Position numbers and translations under genes: made by a program. This document shows, in pieces, positions 17,131 through 26,974 of a stretch of DNA of 64,000 nt (positions are counted from its first letter, which is position 1; the number at the start of each line of letters is the position of its first letter). Origin of the DNA: Gammaproteobacteria bacterium (GTDB lineage: Bacteria > Pseudomonadota > Gammaproteobacteria > Steroidobacterales > Steroidobacteraceae); contig PLUE01000037.1 of NCBI GenBank assembly GCA_003164785.1, forward strand, positions 124,001-188,000, given 5' to 3'. The notes below the pieces were generated by a model that was given only the letters and a program-made list of their open reading frames with translations, made no database searches and was not told where the DNA came from.

Positions 17131-18978
17131 ATGAAGTTATCCTGTTGGCGTTGGACGCGTTTATCGCTGCTGGCCTTGTTTGGGACGCCTCTTGCGGCCT
17201 CCTCGGTCCTTGCCCAGGCGCCTGCAGCCTCCGCCGTGCCGGCCGGCAACCCGAGCTGTCCGCACGATGACAGCGGACTCACGCTTCCGGCCGGATTCTG
17301 CGCGACCATTTTCGCGGACGACATCGGTCATGCGCGCCACCTGGTGGCGGCGCCGGACGGCACGCTGTATGTCAATACGTGGAGTGGCCGCTACTACGGC
17401 AACACGCCTCCCCATGAGGGTGGTTTCCTGGTCGCTCTGCAGGACACCCGGGGCACCGGCAAGGCCGACGTCGTCAAGCGCTTCGGCGAGACGGTCGCCA
17501 CGGGCGGCGCCGGCGGCACCGGCATCGGTCTGTACAACGGCTACCTGTATGCCGAAATCAACGACAAGATCGTGCGTTACAGCATGACCAAGGGATCGAT
17601 CGTTCCCACCGGCGCACCGCAAACCATCCTGTCCGGCATGCCGCTCGAGGGCGACCACCCCATGCATGCCTTCACCATCGACGCCAGCGGCTCGCTGTTC
17701 GTCGAGATGGGCACGGCGACCAATGCCTGCCAGCTGAAGAACCGCAGCCTCAAGTCGCCCGGCGCCGAACCCTGCATCGAGCAGGAGACGCGCGGCGGCA
17801 TTTGGCGCTACGACGCCAACAAGACCGGTCAGGTGTTCTCGCCCGCGCAGCGCTACGCCACCGGCGTTCGCAACGCCGAGGGCTTCGGCGTCGACACGGC
17901 CGGGCACCGCATTTTCATCACCCAACATGGCCGCGACCAGCTGCATGCGAACTGGCCCGATCTGTATCCGGCCGAGGCCGAAGCGATGCTGCCGTCGGAA
18001 GAGGTTCTGCTATTGGCAAAGGGTGCCGATTACGGCTGGCCCAGGTGCTACTACGACCCAGCCCGGGCGAAGCTCGTGCTCGCGCCCGAATACGGCGGCG
18101 ACGGCGGCAAGGCGGTGGGGCCCTGCGCGACCAAGACCGGTCCGGTGGCCGCATTCCCCGCGCATTGGGCGCCCAACGGCATGGTGTTCTACGACAAGGC
18201 ACAGTTCCCGACCCATTACCGCAACGGCTTGTTCATCGCGTTCCATGGCTCCTGGGACCGCGCGCCGTTTGCCCAGCAGGGCTACAACGTCGTGTTTCAG
18301 GCCCTGGCCGGCGACAAGGCGGCCGGCAAGTGCGAGATCTTCGCGGAGGGTTTCGCGGGAGCCACCAAGTCGCCGGGCAAGGCCGTCCACCGGCCGGACG
18401 GTCTGGCCGTGAGCGCCGATGGCACGCTGTTCGTTTCCGACGACGTCACCGGCCGGATCTATCGCGTGACCTACACCGGTAAGGGCGCCGGCAGCGGCCG
18501 GGTGGTGCCGTGTCCCGATTTGACCGCGGGTGCCGGGCCGGTCGCCCTGGACGATTCCAAGCCGCCCGAGGGCACGAACCCCGATGCCGGAGCCGCGCTG
18601 CCCGTGCCGCCCGGCGCGACCAAGGAAATGGTCGCCTTGGGCAACCGCATCTATCACGGTGAAGTGGGCGGCGCCAGCTGCACCGGCTGTCACGGTCCGG
18701 ACGGGTCGGGCACGCCGTTGGGACCGAATTTGACCGACAAGACCTGGTTGTGGAGCGACGGCAGCGTCAAGGGCATCGCGGCCACCATCACGGCGGGCGT
18801 CAGTCAACCCAAGCAGTACCGCGCGCCGATGCCGGCCATGGGCGGGGCGCAGCTGTCGGCGGATCAGGTGTCGGCCCTGGCGGCGTATGTCTGGGGGATG
18901 AGCCATCGGTCGTCCGCGACCGCGATGACCAGCGGCCCGAAGCCTTTTCATGCAACGGCGGTCGACATTCCGCAGTGA
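17131..18978 (+). CDS. Periplasmic PQQ-type sugar (sorbosone-like) dehydrogenase fused to cytochrome c
   Basis: A 615-residue exported protein. From the ATG at 17131 there is a classical signal peptide (hydrophobic LSLLALFGTPLAASSVLAQ). A six-bladed beta-propeller of the glucose/sorbosone dehydrogenase type follows; NAEGFGVD, WPRCYYD and FIAFHGSWDR are typical. The C-terminal domain has a heme c site C517-T-G-C-H521 and a candidate Met ligand in APMPAMGG. Electrons from substrate oxidation would pass through the built-in cytochrome to the respiratory chain. An upstream GTG at 17098 would spoil the signal peptide. It precedes an aldehyde dehydrogenase. Confidence 0.85.
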   Translation: MKLSCWRWTRLSLLALFGTPLAASSVLAQAPAASAVPAGNPSCPHDDSGLTLPAGFCATIFADDIGHARHLVAAPDGTLYVNTWSGRYYGNTPPHEGGFLVALQDTRGTGKADVVKRFGETVATGGAGGTGIGLYNGYLYAEINDKIVRYSMTKGSIVPTGAPQTILSGMPLEGDHPMHAFTIDASGSLFVEMGTATNACQLKNRSLKSPGAEPCIEQETRGGIWRYDANKTGQVFSPAQRYATGVRNAEGFGVDTAGHRIFITQHGRDQLHANWPDLYPAEAEAMLPSEEVLLLAKGADYGWPRCYYDPARAKLVLAPEYGGDGGKAVGPCATKTGPVAAFPAHWAPNGMVFYDKAQFPTHYRNGLFIAFHGSWDRAPFAQQGYNVVFQALAGDKAAGKCEIFAEGFAGATKSPGKAVHRPDGLAVSADGTLFVSDDVTGRIYRVTYTGKGAGSGRVVPCPDLTAGAGPVALDDSKPPEGTNPDAGAALPVPPGATKEMVALGNRIYHGEVGGASCTGCHGPDGSGTPLGPNLTDKTWLWSDGSVKGIAATITAGVSQPKQYRAPMPAMGGAQLSADQVSALAAYVWGMSHRSSATAMTSGPKPFHATAVDIPQ

Positions 18979-19027
18979 CGGCGCCCGCCGGGGGGCGGGC
19001 TGTGAACATCGTTCAAATGAGGTACGT

Positions 19028-20464
19028 ATGAGCGCGAATCCGAAAGTAATGCAGGGCGTGGAACCCGAATTCAAACTGGTGATCGACGGCAAGCTGGTGG
19101 ACGGCGCGGCGACACTCGACGTGGTCAACCCGGCGACCGGCAAGGTGTTCACCACCTGTGCCCGCGCGGACAAGGCTCAGCTCGATGCCGCCGTCGCGTC
19201 CGCGAAGGCGGCGTTCCCGGCCTGGTCCGCCACCTCGATCGAGACGCGCCGCCAGGCGCTGTTGAAAATCGCGGACGCGCTGAGCGCGCGCATTCCCGAG
19301 TTTGCGAAACTGTTGACGGAAGAACAGGGCAAGCCGCTGGCGCATGCGGCCGGCGAATTGGGCGGTGCGGTCGCGATGCTCCACGCCTTCGCGGCCATGG
19401 ACCTGCCCGACAAGGTGTTGCGCGACGATGCGCGCGAAACCATCATCCAGCGGCACGCGCCATTGGGCGTGATCGCGGCGATCACGCCATGGAATTTCCC
19501 GATCGTGCTGTTGATGATCAAGGTGGCTCCTGCATTGCTGGCCGGCAACACGGTGGTCGCCAAACCGGCGCCGACCACGCCGCTCACCACGCTGCTGTTC
19601 GGTGAGCTGTGTGCGCAGATCCTGCCGCCGGGCGTGCTCAACGTCATCGTCGACCAGAACGACCTCGGCGGCTTTCTCACCACGCATCCCGATGTGGCCA
19701 AGGTGGCCTTCACGGGCTCGACCGCCACGGGCCGCAAGGTCATGGCGAGCGTCGCCTCCACCATCAAGCGCGTCACCTTGGAGCTGGGCGGCAATGATGC
19801 GGCGATCGTGCTCGACGACGTCAACGTCAAGGAAACCGCTGCGAAGATCTTCCAGGGCGCGATGGTGAATTCCGGACAGGTGTGTCTGGCCATCAAGCGC
19901 GTGTATGTGCCCGATGCTATGTACGAGGAGATGTGCGCCGAACTCGCCGCTCTCGCCAATGCGCATGTCGTCGGCGACGGACTCGACGCGGCCACCCAGA
20001 TGGGCCCTCTGCAGAACAAGGTGCAGTTCGAGAAGGTCAAGGAATTCCTCGAGGACGCCCGCGTCAACGGCAAGATCATCGCCGGCGGCAAGGCGTTGGA
20101 TCGCGATGGATTCTTCATCGCGCCCACCATCGTGCGCGACATTCCGGACGGCGCCCGTCTGGTCCAGGAAGAGCAGTTCGGACCCGTGCTGCCGGTGCTC
20201 AAGTACTCGGATCTCAATGATGCGATCGCACGCGTGAATGCATCGGAGTACGGCCTGGGCGGCACGGTGTGGGGCAAGGACACGAAGCGCGCCGTCGACG
20301 TGGCGCAGCGCATCGCATCCGGCACGGTATGGGTGAACAAGCATTTGGAATTGCCGCCCGACATCCCGTTCGGCGGCGCCAAGCAGTCGGGCTTCGGTAC
20401 CGAGATGGGGCAGGAAGGTCTCGAGGAATTCACCCAGTCGCGGATCGTCAATATCGCGAAATAA
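19028..20464 (+). CDS. NAD(P)-dependent aldehyde dehydrogenase
   Basis: A 478-residue ALDH-superfamily enzyme. The cofactor-binding segments are ITPWNFPIVLLMIKVAPALL and FTGSTATGRKVMA. The catalytic Glu is in TLELGGNDAAIV, the catalytic Cys in NSGQVCLAIKRVYV, and the C-terminal EEQFGPVLPV and NKHLELPPDIPFGGAKQSG are present. The ATG at 19028 gives the normal length; an open extension upstream runs into the preceding gene. The aldehyde could come from the neighbouring dehydrogenase or the GMC enzyme, but no specific substrate can be read. Confidence 0.9.
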   Translation: MSANPKVMQGVEPEFKLVIDGKLVDGAATLDVVNPATGKVFTTCARADKAQLDAAVASAKAAFPAWSATSIETRRQALLKIADALSARIPEFAKLLTEEQGKPLAHAAGELGGAVAMLHAFAAMDLPDKVLRDDARETIIQRHAPLGVIAAITPWNFPIVLLMIKVAPALLAGNTVVAKPAPTTPLTTLLFGELCAQILPPGVLNVIVDQNDLGGFLTTHPDVAKVAFTGSTATGRKVMASVASTIKRVTLELGGNDAAIVLDDVNVKETAAKIFQGAMVNSGQVCLAIKRVYVPDAMYEEMCAELAALANAHVVGDGLDAATQMGPLQNKVQFEKVKEFLEDARVNGKIIAGGKALDRDGFFIAPTIVRDIPDGARLVQEEQFGPVLPVLKYSDLNDAIARVNASEYGLGGTVWGKDTKRAVDVAQRIASGTVWVNKHLELPPDIPFGGAKQSGFGTEMGQEGLEEFTQSRIVNIAK

Positions 20465-20619
20465 GCGCGAGATCGCGAAGCCAAGCGCGATCGATGGATG
20501 CCTCGACACGGCCCGGCGCGGACGACGATCGGCGTGATTGCCGGTCATCGTCCGCCCGTCGCGCTATGCTGTTCCACTGGCCGCGCCGACGCGGCGCGGC
20601 AACGGTGGATTAAGGCATC

Positions 20620-21309
20620 ATGATTCGAGTCTTGTTGATCGACGATGATGAGAAGCTGCTCGCGCTGCTCAACGATTATCTCGTGGAGGAGGTCTTTTCG
20701 GTCCGGGTCGAAAGCGATCCGGATCGCGGCGTGATGGAGGCGCTGTCGGGCGACTACGCGATCGTGGTGCTCGATGTCATGATGCCGCGCTTGAACGGCA
20801 TCGACGCGCTGCGGCAAATCCGCAAGCAGAGCACCGTTCCCATCCTGATGCTCACCGCCCGCGGAGATGACGTCGATCGCATCACCGGACTCGAACTGGG
20901 TGCCGACGACTATGTGGCCAAGCCTTGCACGCCGCGTGAACTGGTCGCGCGCCTGCGCGCGATTCTCCGGCGCACCCAGAGCGCCCCGGGGGCCGATGCC
21001 GCGCCGGGCATGCTGGTCTCGGGCAACCTCACCATGTGGCCCGAACAGCGCCGCGCCGAATGGGGCGGCTCGCCGTTGTCCTTGACGAGCACCGAATTCA
21101 GCCTGCTGGAAGTACTCCTGCGTCACGTCGGTTACCCGGTCAGCAAGAACGACCTGTCCGAGCGAGCTCTCGGCCGGCCGCATTCACGCCATGACCGCAG
21201 CATCGACGTGCACTTGAGCAGCATCCGTCGCAAACTCGGCATGCTGCCCGACGGGCGCTCGTTGATCCAAGCCGTGCACCGTCAAGGCTACCAGTTGCTC
21301 AAGGAATAG
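20620..21309 (+). CDS. cpxR: Response regulator, OmpR/CpxR type
   Basis: A 229-residue regulator. The receiver domain shows the acidic pocket LIDDD (residues 6-10), the phospho-acceptor D52 in VVLDVMMPR, Thr in LMLTARGDD and Lys in YVAKPCTPREL. The C-terminal winged helix ends with SIDVHLSSIRRKLG and AVHRQGYQLLK. CpxR identity is supported by the adjacent kinase, the convergent CpxP-like gene and a GTAAA-N5-GTAAA box at that gene. The kinase gene starts 1 nt after its stop. Confidence 0.85.
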   Translation: MIRVLLIDDDEKLLALLNDYLVEEVFSVRVESDPDRGVMEALSGDYAIVVLDVMMPRLNGIDALRQIRKQSTVPILMLTARGDDVDRITGLELGADDYVAKPCTPRELVARLRAILRRTQSAPGADAAPGMLVSGNLTMWPEQRRAEWGGSPLSLTSTEFSLLEVLLRHVGYPVSKNDLSERALGRPHSRHDRSIDVHLSSIRRKLGMLPDGRSLIQAVHRQGYQLLKE

Positions 21310-21310
21310 C

Positions 21311-22678
21311 ATGGGCCGGCTGTTCTGGAAGTTCTTCGCGTTCATCTGGCTCGCGCAGTTCGCGGGGATCGTGGCGATTACCGCCAGCTTCTGGTTGATG
21401 CAATCACGGGACCGTGCGTTCGCGGAGATGATCGACACCGGGCCGGGTGCGGGGACGCGCGTCGGCGCGGCTGCGGCCATACTTCATTACGGCGGAATCG
21501 CCGGATTCAGGGAGTGGGTTGGCCATGAGCCGGGACCCAGTGTGTTCGCCGTCGACGAATCCGGTCACGACCTGCTGGGGCGGGTGGTGGGCGCGGACGT
21601 GTTGACGGCGGCGCGCCAGAGCGATGGCGGCCCGCGCGGGTCCGCGCCGGTGCGCGACGTCAGCGGCCCGGGCGGCCGCCTTTACTTGTTGTTCGCGAAA
21701 GCCGGGCCTCCCGGGGGACCCATGGGCGGGCCCCCCGGAGCAGCGCCCCGGCCGCGGCCCGGCCAGCGCGGCATTCCACCGCTGTCGCCGACCATCGCGA
21801 CCTTGATGGCCAGTCTGGTCACCGCGCTGGCGCTTGCCTGGTATGTTGCCAAGCCCATTCGCAGCCTGCGTACCGCGTTCGACGCCGTTGCCGGCGGCGA
21901 TCTTGGATTTCGTGTCACGCCCTCGTTGGGTGGACGCCAGGACGAGCTGGCCGATCTCGGCCACGATTTCGACCGCATGGCCGATCGTCTCCAGACGTCC
22001 ATGAATGGCCAGCGCCGTCTGCTGCACGATGTCTCGCACGAGATGCGCTCGCCGCTCGCCAGGCTGCAGGCGGCCACGGGTCTCATCCGGCTGAAGTACG
22101 GCCAACAGGAGCCGGCGATCGAACGCATCGAGGAGGAGATCGTGCGCATCGACCGGCTGGTCGGCGATCTGCTCAAGCTGTCGCGGCTCGAGGCCGGCGA
22201 GCTTGCCGGCCCCGAGGAGGACGTCGACATGCAGGAGTTGGTGCGCGAGGTGCTCGATGATGCGAACTTCGAGGCGCAGGCGATGGGCAGGGTGGTGACG
22301 TGGGATGAGGAAACACCGGGAACGGTGACGGGGCGGCCGGAGATGTTGCACGGAGCCATCGAGAACGTGATTCGCAACGCGTTGAAGCACGCCGCGCAGA
22401 GCCGCGAAGTGCGCGTGGAGACGTCGGTCGATGCCGCCGGCACACGCTACACGCTGCGGGTGCTCGATACGGGGCCGGGCGTGTCCGAGAAGGAACTGGC
22501 GGGATTGTTCACGCCGTTTTTTCGAGCCGCGGAGTCGGTCCGGACCGAGGGTTACGGGCTTGGCCTGGCGATCGCACGGCGCAGCATCCAGGCACATGGT
22601 GGAAGTATCGATGCCCGCAACCGGCCGAACGGGGGCCTCATGGTGCAAATAGACCTGCCCTTGAGGCCCCTCGCCTAG
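21311..22678 (+). CDS. cpxA: Sensor histidine kinase, CpxA-like
   Basis: A 455-residue membrane kinase. TM1 lies near residues 7-29. A periplasmic sensor region with a Pro/Gly-rich stretch runs to about 155, TM2 is near 158-180, then comes a HAMP linker. The H-box is DVSHEMRSPLARLQ (H243). The ATP-binding domain has NVIRNALKHA (N box), LDTGPGVS (G1) and GYGLGLAIARR (G2). It pairs with the upstream response regulator. The periplasmic domain is shorter and more Pro/Gly-rich than I would expect of E. coli CpxA, so the sensed signal may differ. Confidence 0.85.
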   Translation: MGRLFWKFFAFIWLAQFAGIVAITASFWLMQSRDRAFAEMIDTGPGAGTRVGAAAAILHYGGIAGFREWVGHEPGPSVFAVDESGHDLLGRVVGADVLTAARQSDGGPRGSAPVRDVSGPGGRLYLLFAKAGPPGGPMGGPPGAAPRPRPGQRGIPPLSPTIATLMASLVTALALAWYVAKPIRSLRTAFDAVAGGDLGFRVTPSLGGRQDELADLGHDFDRMADRLQTSMNGQRRLLHDVSHEMRSPLARLQAATGLIRLKYGQQEPAIERIEEEIVRIDRLVGDLLKLSRLEAGELAGPEEDVDMQELVREVLDDANFEAQAMGRVVTWDEETPGTVTGRPEMLHGAIENVIRNALKHAAQSREVRVETSVDAAGTRYTLRVLDTGPGVSEKELAGLFTPFFRAAESVRTEGYGLGLAIARRSIQAHGGSIDARNRPNGGLMVQIDLPLRPLA

Positions 22679-22684
22679 ACGACG

Positions 22685-23239
22685 TCAAGGGCGCGACGGC
22701 CCCTCGCCGCGATGCGCGTCCCGGTCTCGTTCATGATCGTCGATGGCCTTGCGTTGATCCGCCGTCAACACCACGTAGATGTCATGGTCGGTTCGCGTGC
22801 GCAACAGCGCAAGCTGGGACTCGGCCCTGCCTTGGGCCTGCGCCAGGCTCGCCGCGGCGTCGTTCGAGTATTGCGCGGATCGCGTGAGGTCGTGCAGGGC
22901 GTCGCGCGCCTTGCGCAAGGCCTTGAACTGGTCACGCAGCGCCGGTGCTGCGGCATGCAGGATGGCAAACACCTTGTCATCCTGTTCATCCGTGAGCTTC
23001 AGGCCCATCAGAAACGGCGGCGCGCGGAAGTCCTCATGATCGCCGCCCATGGGGCCGAACCCGGGTCCCGGGGGGCCTGGCGGATGCGGCGGACCGCCAT
23101 GAAAGCCCGCGTCGCAGCCGCCCGGGCGCCCTGCGTCCGGCGGCGCCGACGACGCGGCTCCCGAGAACAGCGGCAGCAGCAGAACGGTGCCTGCGAGCAG
23201 GAGCCGTGTGGAAGAAGAACTCTGTCTTTTGACGCGCAT
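22685..23239 (-). CDS. Periplasmic LTXXQ (Spy/CpxP-like) protein
   Basis: A 184-residue exported protein: signal peptide (LLLAGTVLLLPLFSGAASSA), a Pro/Gly/His-rich segment, then an all-helical region. Two LTxxQ motifs, LTDEQ at residue 82 and LTADQ near 158, are the family hallmark of Spy and CpxP. These act as periplasmic chaperones or feedback inhibitors of CpxA. It is convergent with the kinase gene (6 nt between stops). SD GGAG precedes the ATG. Upstream lies a CpxR-type box, so it is very likely a target of the adjacent system. Confidence 0.83.
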   Translation of the reverse strand: MRVKRQSSSSTRLLLAGTVLLLPLFSGAASSAPPDAGRPGGCDAGFHGGPPHPPGPPGPGFGPMGGDHEDFRAPPFLMGLKLTDEQDDKVFAILHAAAPALRDQFKALRKARDALHDLTRSAQYSNDAAASLAQAQGRAESQLALLRTRTDHDIYVVLTADQRKAIDDHERDRDAHRGEGPSRP

Positions 23240-23275
23240 TTACCTGCTCCTGGAACGGTCGATCGAACAGAGCAA

Positions 23276-23340
23276 ATCATAGTATGGGTGCCCCCGGCGG
23301 GGCTGCGGTACGTTGGTAAACGTTTGTAAAAGTTGGCAAA
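23276..23340 (-). promoter_or_regulatory. CpxR-type box and activator-dependent promoter for the CpxP-like gene
   Basis: On the plus strand GTAAA (23316-23320), five bases, GTAAA (23326-23330), five bases, GCAAA (23336-23340) form three 10-bp-phased repeats. GTAAA-N5-GTAAA is the established CpxR consensus. On the minus strand a -10 box TATGAT lies at 23281-23276 with no good -35. That places the two perfect half-sites at about -47 to -61, a position suited to activation. Confidence 0.75.
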
Positions 23341-23377
23341 TCGGCCTGGATCTTCGACGAATCCCGCGGCTCGCCCG

Positions 23378-23842
23378 CTACGCCAGGACGTCGACGCCCG
23401 CGCTGGCTTTCGGTCGGCTCGAGAGTCGCTGCGTCTGAGCGTATTGCTCGGCCGGGCTCAGATAGGAGGACAGTCCGACCGTGCGGCTCGTCGTCTGCAG
23501 GTTTCCATGGCCGTCGCGTGCATCGAAAGCGGCGGCCGCCACCACCAGCGCGCTCCCAGGCCGCGCGGACCGTGCGAGGGTCGGCACGGCGACGTCTCGC
23601 GAGGCGGCAGCGGTCGCAGAGTCACCCTCGTTGGCGCTCTTGCCGTCGTTCCCGGTGGCATAGTCGGCGCGGATGTAGAGCAGGGAGGCGTCGGGTTGTT
23701 TTGCAACAATCATCACGCGCTTGAGGATGCCGCCGGTCGAAGCGGTCTTCAGCGCTTGGTCGAGCGTGGAGCTCGATTTGTCACCTTGCGCGCGGCGCTC
23801 ACTGGCAAGGATCAGTGTCTGGTTGTGAGGAGTTACTTTCAC
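23378..23842 (-). CDS. Hypothetical protein
   Basis: About 154 residues from a GTG at 23840-23842 (MKVTPHNQTLIL...), with GGA 7 nt upstream; a TTG at 23854 would add four residues. No signal peptide or membrane helix is seen. The composition is Ala/Ser/Thr-rich with a central VMIVAKQPDASLLYIRADY strand-like segment. I do not recognise the family. It is oriented away from the CpxP-like gene promoter and has no operon partner. Confidence 0.4.
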   Translation of the reverse strand: MKVTPHNQTLILASERRAQGDKSSSTLDQALKTASTGGILKRVMIVAKQPDASLLYIRADYATGNDGKSANEGDSATAAASRDVAVPTLARSARPGSALVVAAAAFDARDGHGNLQTTSRTVGLSSYLSPAEQYAQTQRLSSRPKASAGVDVLA

Positions 23843-23968
23843 GACAGTTTCCAAGCATCCGCCGATTCACGACTTCACGCCAGTGAAACCTGTCGCGACC
23901 GTAGGTAGGAATATGCCGCCCCCCTCTCCCGCGGCGGGGGTGCGCGCCCGTCATGTATTGATTATGGA

Positions 23969-23993
23969 CAAAATTAGTTATCTATCAATAACT
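23969..23993 (-). terminator. Weak terminator after cyoD
   Basis: A 6-bp stem AGTTAT/ATAACT (23976-23981 with 23988-23993) is followed, in the direction of cyo transcription, by AATTTTG. It lies about 30 nt beyond the cyoD stop in an AT-rich island. Confidence 0.4.
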
Positions 23994-24024
23994 TGACGAG
24001 AATACAGAATGTAGATTCGAGGCT

Positions 24025-24378
24025 CTAGCGCTGCATCTCCATGATGGCCGAGGCGGGCATCATGTTCTCGTTGAGGTTGGCCATGATCCACAGGGAGCCG
24101 CTCACCACCAAGGTGACGATGAGGACGCCAAAGGCCAGCGCCAGCACGTTGTTGGTGTTGTCGGGCCCGCTGCCGATGTGGAGGAAGAAGACCAGGTGGA
24201 CCCCCATCTGAGCCACCGCGAGCACGGCAAGACCCACCGGGAGGCCCGGGGCCCACAGCAGATGGGTCTGCGCCACGATGAAGGATGCGGCCGTGAGGGC
24301 GAGGGCGACCGCCAGCCCAGCCGTGTAGGCACCAATGCTGCCCGAGAATTCCCGGTCGGGCTGTTCCGAGTTGCTCAT
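24025..24378 (-). CDS. cyoD: Cytochrome bo3 ubiquinol oxidase subunit IV
   Basis: A 117-residue protein with three hydrophobic helices, GAYTAGLAVALALTAASFIV, LPVGLAVLAVAQMGVHLVFF and the C-terminal ALAFGVLIVTLVVSGSLWIM, exactly the CyoD layout. Subunit IV has no cofactor and helps assemble the oxidase. Its ATG overlaps the cyoC stop by one base (TGATG). It is the last gene of the cyoABCD operon; no cyoE (heme O synthase) follows. Confidence 0.93.
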   Translation of the reverse strand: MSNSEQPDREFSGSIGAYTAGLAVALALTAASFIVAQTHLLWAPGLPVGLAVLAVAQMGVHLVFFLHIGSGPDNTNNVLALAFGVLIVTLVVSGSLWIMANLNENMMPASAIMEMQR

Positions 24379-25010
24379 CAACGTGCTCCCATCAGATAAA
24401 CCAGCGACATCACGGCGACCCAGATGATGTCGAGCGCATGCCAGAACAGGCTGAAACATTGCAGGCGGCGCATCACGAAATCCCGTGGCCCCTTCGCCGC
24501 GACCTGGGCCACGGTGAACGCCAACCAAACCAGGCCGACGCTGACGTGCGCGCCATGCAAACCCACGAGGCTGAAAAACGAGGACAGGAAGGCGCTGCGC
24601 GTGGGGCCCGCGCCGCGCGCGACCATGCCGGCAAATTCATGCAACTCCAGGCCGAGGAAAATCGCACCCAACGCGAACGTCAGCGCGAAGAACCCATAAA
24701 AGGCCTGCGTGCGGCGATGCTGCAGGAACAGCGTGCCCAGTCCGCAGGTATAGCTCGAGAACAACAGGCACAGGGTTTCGATGCCGACGGTGCGCAACTC
24801 GAACAGGTCGTGGCCGGTGGGTCCCCCGTCGGTTTGCGCGGACAGCACCGCGTAGGTGGCGAACAGCGCGGAAAACATGATGATGTCGCTCAGCAGAAAA
24901 ATCCAAAAGCCGTAGGACACCACGATTCGCACCGGCGCAGGGCCGCCCGCCCCGGCCTGCTCGAGGGCGGCCGGGACATTCGCGGCGTCAGCCGTGCCGG
25001 CCTGCGTCAT
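24378..25010 (-). CDS. cyoC: Cytochrome bo3 ubiquinol oxidase subunit III
   Basis: A 210-residue protein with five membrane helices typical of heme-copper oxidase subunit [80 protein letters not shown] and [14 protein letters not shown]. The ATG at 25008-25010 overlaps the cyoB stop (ATGA). The same frame stays open antisense-style into cyoB but has no meaning there. Confidence 0.93.
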   Translation of the reverse strand: MTQAGTADAANVPAALEQAGAGGPAPVRIVVSYGFWIFLLSDIIMFSALFATYAVLSAQTDGGPTGHDLFELRTVGIETLCLLFSSYTCGLGTLFLQHRRTQAFYGFFALTFALGAIFLGLELHEFAGMVARGAGPTRSAFLSSFFSLVGLHGAHVSVGLVWLAFTVAQVAAKGPRDFVMRRLQCFSLFWHALDIIWVAVMSLVYLMGAR

Positions 25011-26974
25011 GTTGTCCCCGCCGCCGGCGGGCGTGCGCGTTGTTCGGCGATCAGCGTCTCGACCGGGATGCGATGGTCGGTGCGTTCGATCCAGCCAAAA
25101 GCCATCAGCGTCATCACCGCGCAGCCCAATCCCAGGATGGCCATCCACCAGATGTGCCAGATCATCGCAAAGCCCAGCACCACCGCGAAGAAGGCGGTCA
25201 CGAAGCCGTTGGCGCTGTTGCCCGGCATGTCGATGGGTTCGAGCGGGGCGGCCGCGACCGGGGTCCCCCGCTGCTTGCTCGCCCAGAAGGCGTCGAGCGA
25301 ACTCACCTCCGGCATAACGGCGAAGTTGTAGTGGGGCGGCGGCGAGGCGGTGGACCACTCGAGGGTCCGCCCCTGCCACGGATCGCCGGTCAGATCGCGG
25401 CGCCGATCCCGGGTGCGGATGCTCACCACCAGCTGCAGGATCGTCGCCAGGATGCCGATCAGAATCACCACGGCGCCCACCTCGGCGACGATGAGGTAGG
25501 GCTGCCAGCTGGTGTCGGCGTAGTGCTGCATCCGTCGCGTCATGCCCAGCAGCCCCAGCACATACAGCGGCATGAACGCCAGGTAGAAGCCGATCAGCCA
25601 GCACCAGAAGCTCAGGGCGCCCAAGCGCTTGTCGAGGGTGAAGCCGAACGCCTTGGGGAACCAATAGTTGTAGCCCGCCATCCCGCCGAACAGCACGCCG
25701 CCGATGATGACGTTGTGAAAATGCGCCACCAGGAACAGGCTGTTGTGCAGGACGAAGTCGGCCGGAGGAACCGCCATGAGCACGCCGGTGAATCCGCCGA
25801 TGACGAAGGTGACCATGAAGCCGATGGCCCACATCAACGGCACCTCGAAGCGGACCCGGCCGCCATAGAGGGTGAACAGCCAGTTGAAGATCTTCACGCC
25901 CGTCGGCACCGCGATGATCATCGTCGCGATGCCGAAGAAGGCATTCACGTTTGCCCCGGCTCCCATCGTGAAGAAATGGTGCAGCCAGACCATGAAGGAT
26001 AGGATGCAGATCGCCATGGTCGCCATCACCATGGAGCGATAGCCGAACAACGGCTTGCCGGAAAACGTGGCGATCACCTCCGAGAAGATGCCGAAGGCGG
26101 GGAGGATGAGGATGTAGACCTCCGGATGCCCCCAGGCCCAGATGAGGTTGAAATACAGCATGGCATTGCCGCCGCCATCGTTGGTGAAGAAATGCATGCC
26201 GACATAGCGGTCGAGCAACAGCATCCCGAAGGTTGCGGTCAGGATGGGAAATGCCGCGACGATCAGCAGATTCGATGCGAGCGCGGTCCAGCAGAACACC
26301 GGCATGCGCAGATAGCTCATGCCGGGTGCGCGCAGTTTGAGTATGGTGGTGACCAGGTTGATGCCCGAGAGCAGGGTGCCCACCCCGGAAATCTGCAATG
26401 CCCACAGATAATAGTCGACGCCGACGCCCGGCGAGAACTGTAGTTCGGACAGCGGCGGATAGGCCAGCCAGCCGGTGCGCGCGAATTCGCCGACCACCAA
26501 GGAGATGTTGACCAGCAGTGCGCCGGAGGCGGTCAGCCAGAAGCTGACCGCATTGAGCACCGGGAAGGCCACGTCGCGCACGCCCAGCTGCAGCGGCACG
26601 ACGAAGTTCATGAGCCCGACCATGAACGGCATCGCCATGAAGAAGATCATGATCGTGCCATGGGCCGAAAATATCTGGTCGTAATGCGCCGGGGGCAGAT
26701 AGCCGGGAGCCCCGCCGGCCGCCAAGGCCAGCTGAGAACGCATCATGATGGCGTCGACGAAGCCGCGCAGGAGCAGGACCAACGCCAGCAGCACATACAT
26801 CACGCCGATGCGCTTGTGGTCCACGCTGGTCAGCCACTCACGCCAGAGATAGGGCCACCACTTTTTCCACGTGATGAGGCTCAAGACCGCCGCCATGCCG
26901 AGGATGATGAACAGCGACGTCGCCATCGGGATCGGCTCGTGAAACGGGATCGCAGCCCAGGTCAGCTTGCCCAC
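25007..26974 (-). CDS. cyoB: Cytochrome bo3 ubiquinol oxidase subunit I
   Basis: The 655-residue catalytic subunit. Visible oxidase motifs include [13 protein letters not shown] (heme b ligand His), [17 protein letters not shown] (Cu_B His and the His-Tyr crosslink region), [11 protein letters not shown] (Cu_B histidines), and [10 protein letters not shown] with the last heme ligands. It reduces oxygen to water with electrons from ubiquinol and pumps protons. The start is GTG at 26972-26974 overlapping the cyoA stop (TAGTG). Confidence 0.95.
   Translation of the reverse strand: MGKLTWAAIPFHEPIPMATSLFIILGMAAVLSLITWKKWWPYLWREWLTSVDHKRIGVMYVLLALVLLLRGFVDAIMMRSQLALAAGGAPGYLPPAHYDQIFSAHGTIMIFFMAMPFMVGLMNFVVPLQLGVRDVAFPVLNAVSFWLTASGALLVNISLVVGEFARTGWLAYPPLSELQFSPGVGVDYYLWALQISGVGTLLSGINLVTTILKLRAPGMSYLRMPVFCWTALASNLLIVAAFPILTATFGMLLLDRYVGMHFFTNDGGGNAMLYFNLIWAWGHPEVYILILPAFGIFSEVIATFSGKPLFGYRSMVMATMAICILSFMVWLHHFFTMGAGANVNAFFGIATMIIAVPTGVKIFNWLFTLYGGRVRFEVPLMWAIGFMVTFVIGGFTGVLMAVPPADFVLHNSLFLVAHFHNVIIGGVLFGGMAGYNYWFPKAFGFTLDKRLGALSFWCWLIGFYLAFMPLYVLGLLGMTRRMQHYADTSWQPYLIVAEVGAVVILIGILATILQLVVSIRTRDRRRDLTGDPWQGRTLEWSTASPPPHYNFAVMPEVSSLDAFWASKQRGTPVAAAPLEPIDMPGNSANGFVTAFFAVVLGFAMIWHIWWMAILGLGCAVMTLMAFGWIERTDHRIPVETLIAEQRARPPAAGTT

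Noticed and set aside
18983..19000. GCCCGCC/GGCGGGC hairpin between the dehydrogenase and aldehyde dehydrogenase genes
   Set aside because: No T-run follows and the genes are probably co-transcribed; could be a chance GC hairpin.
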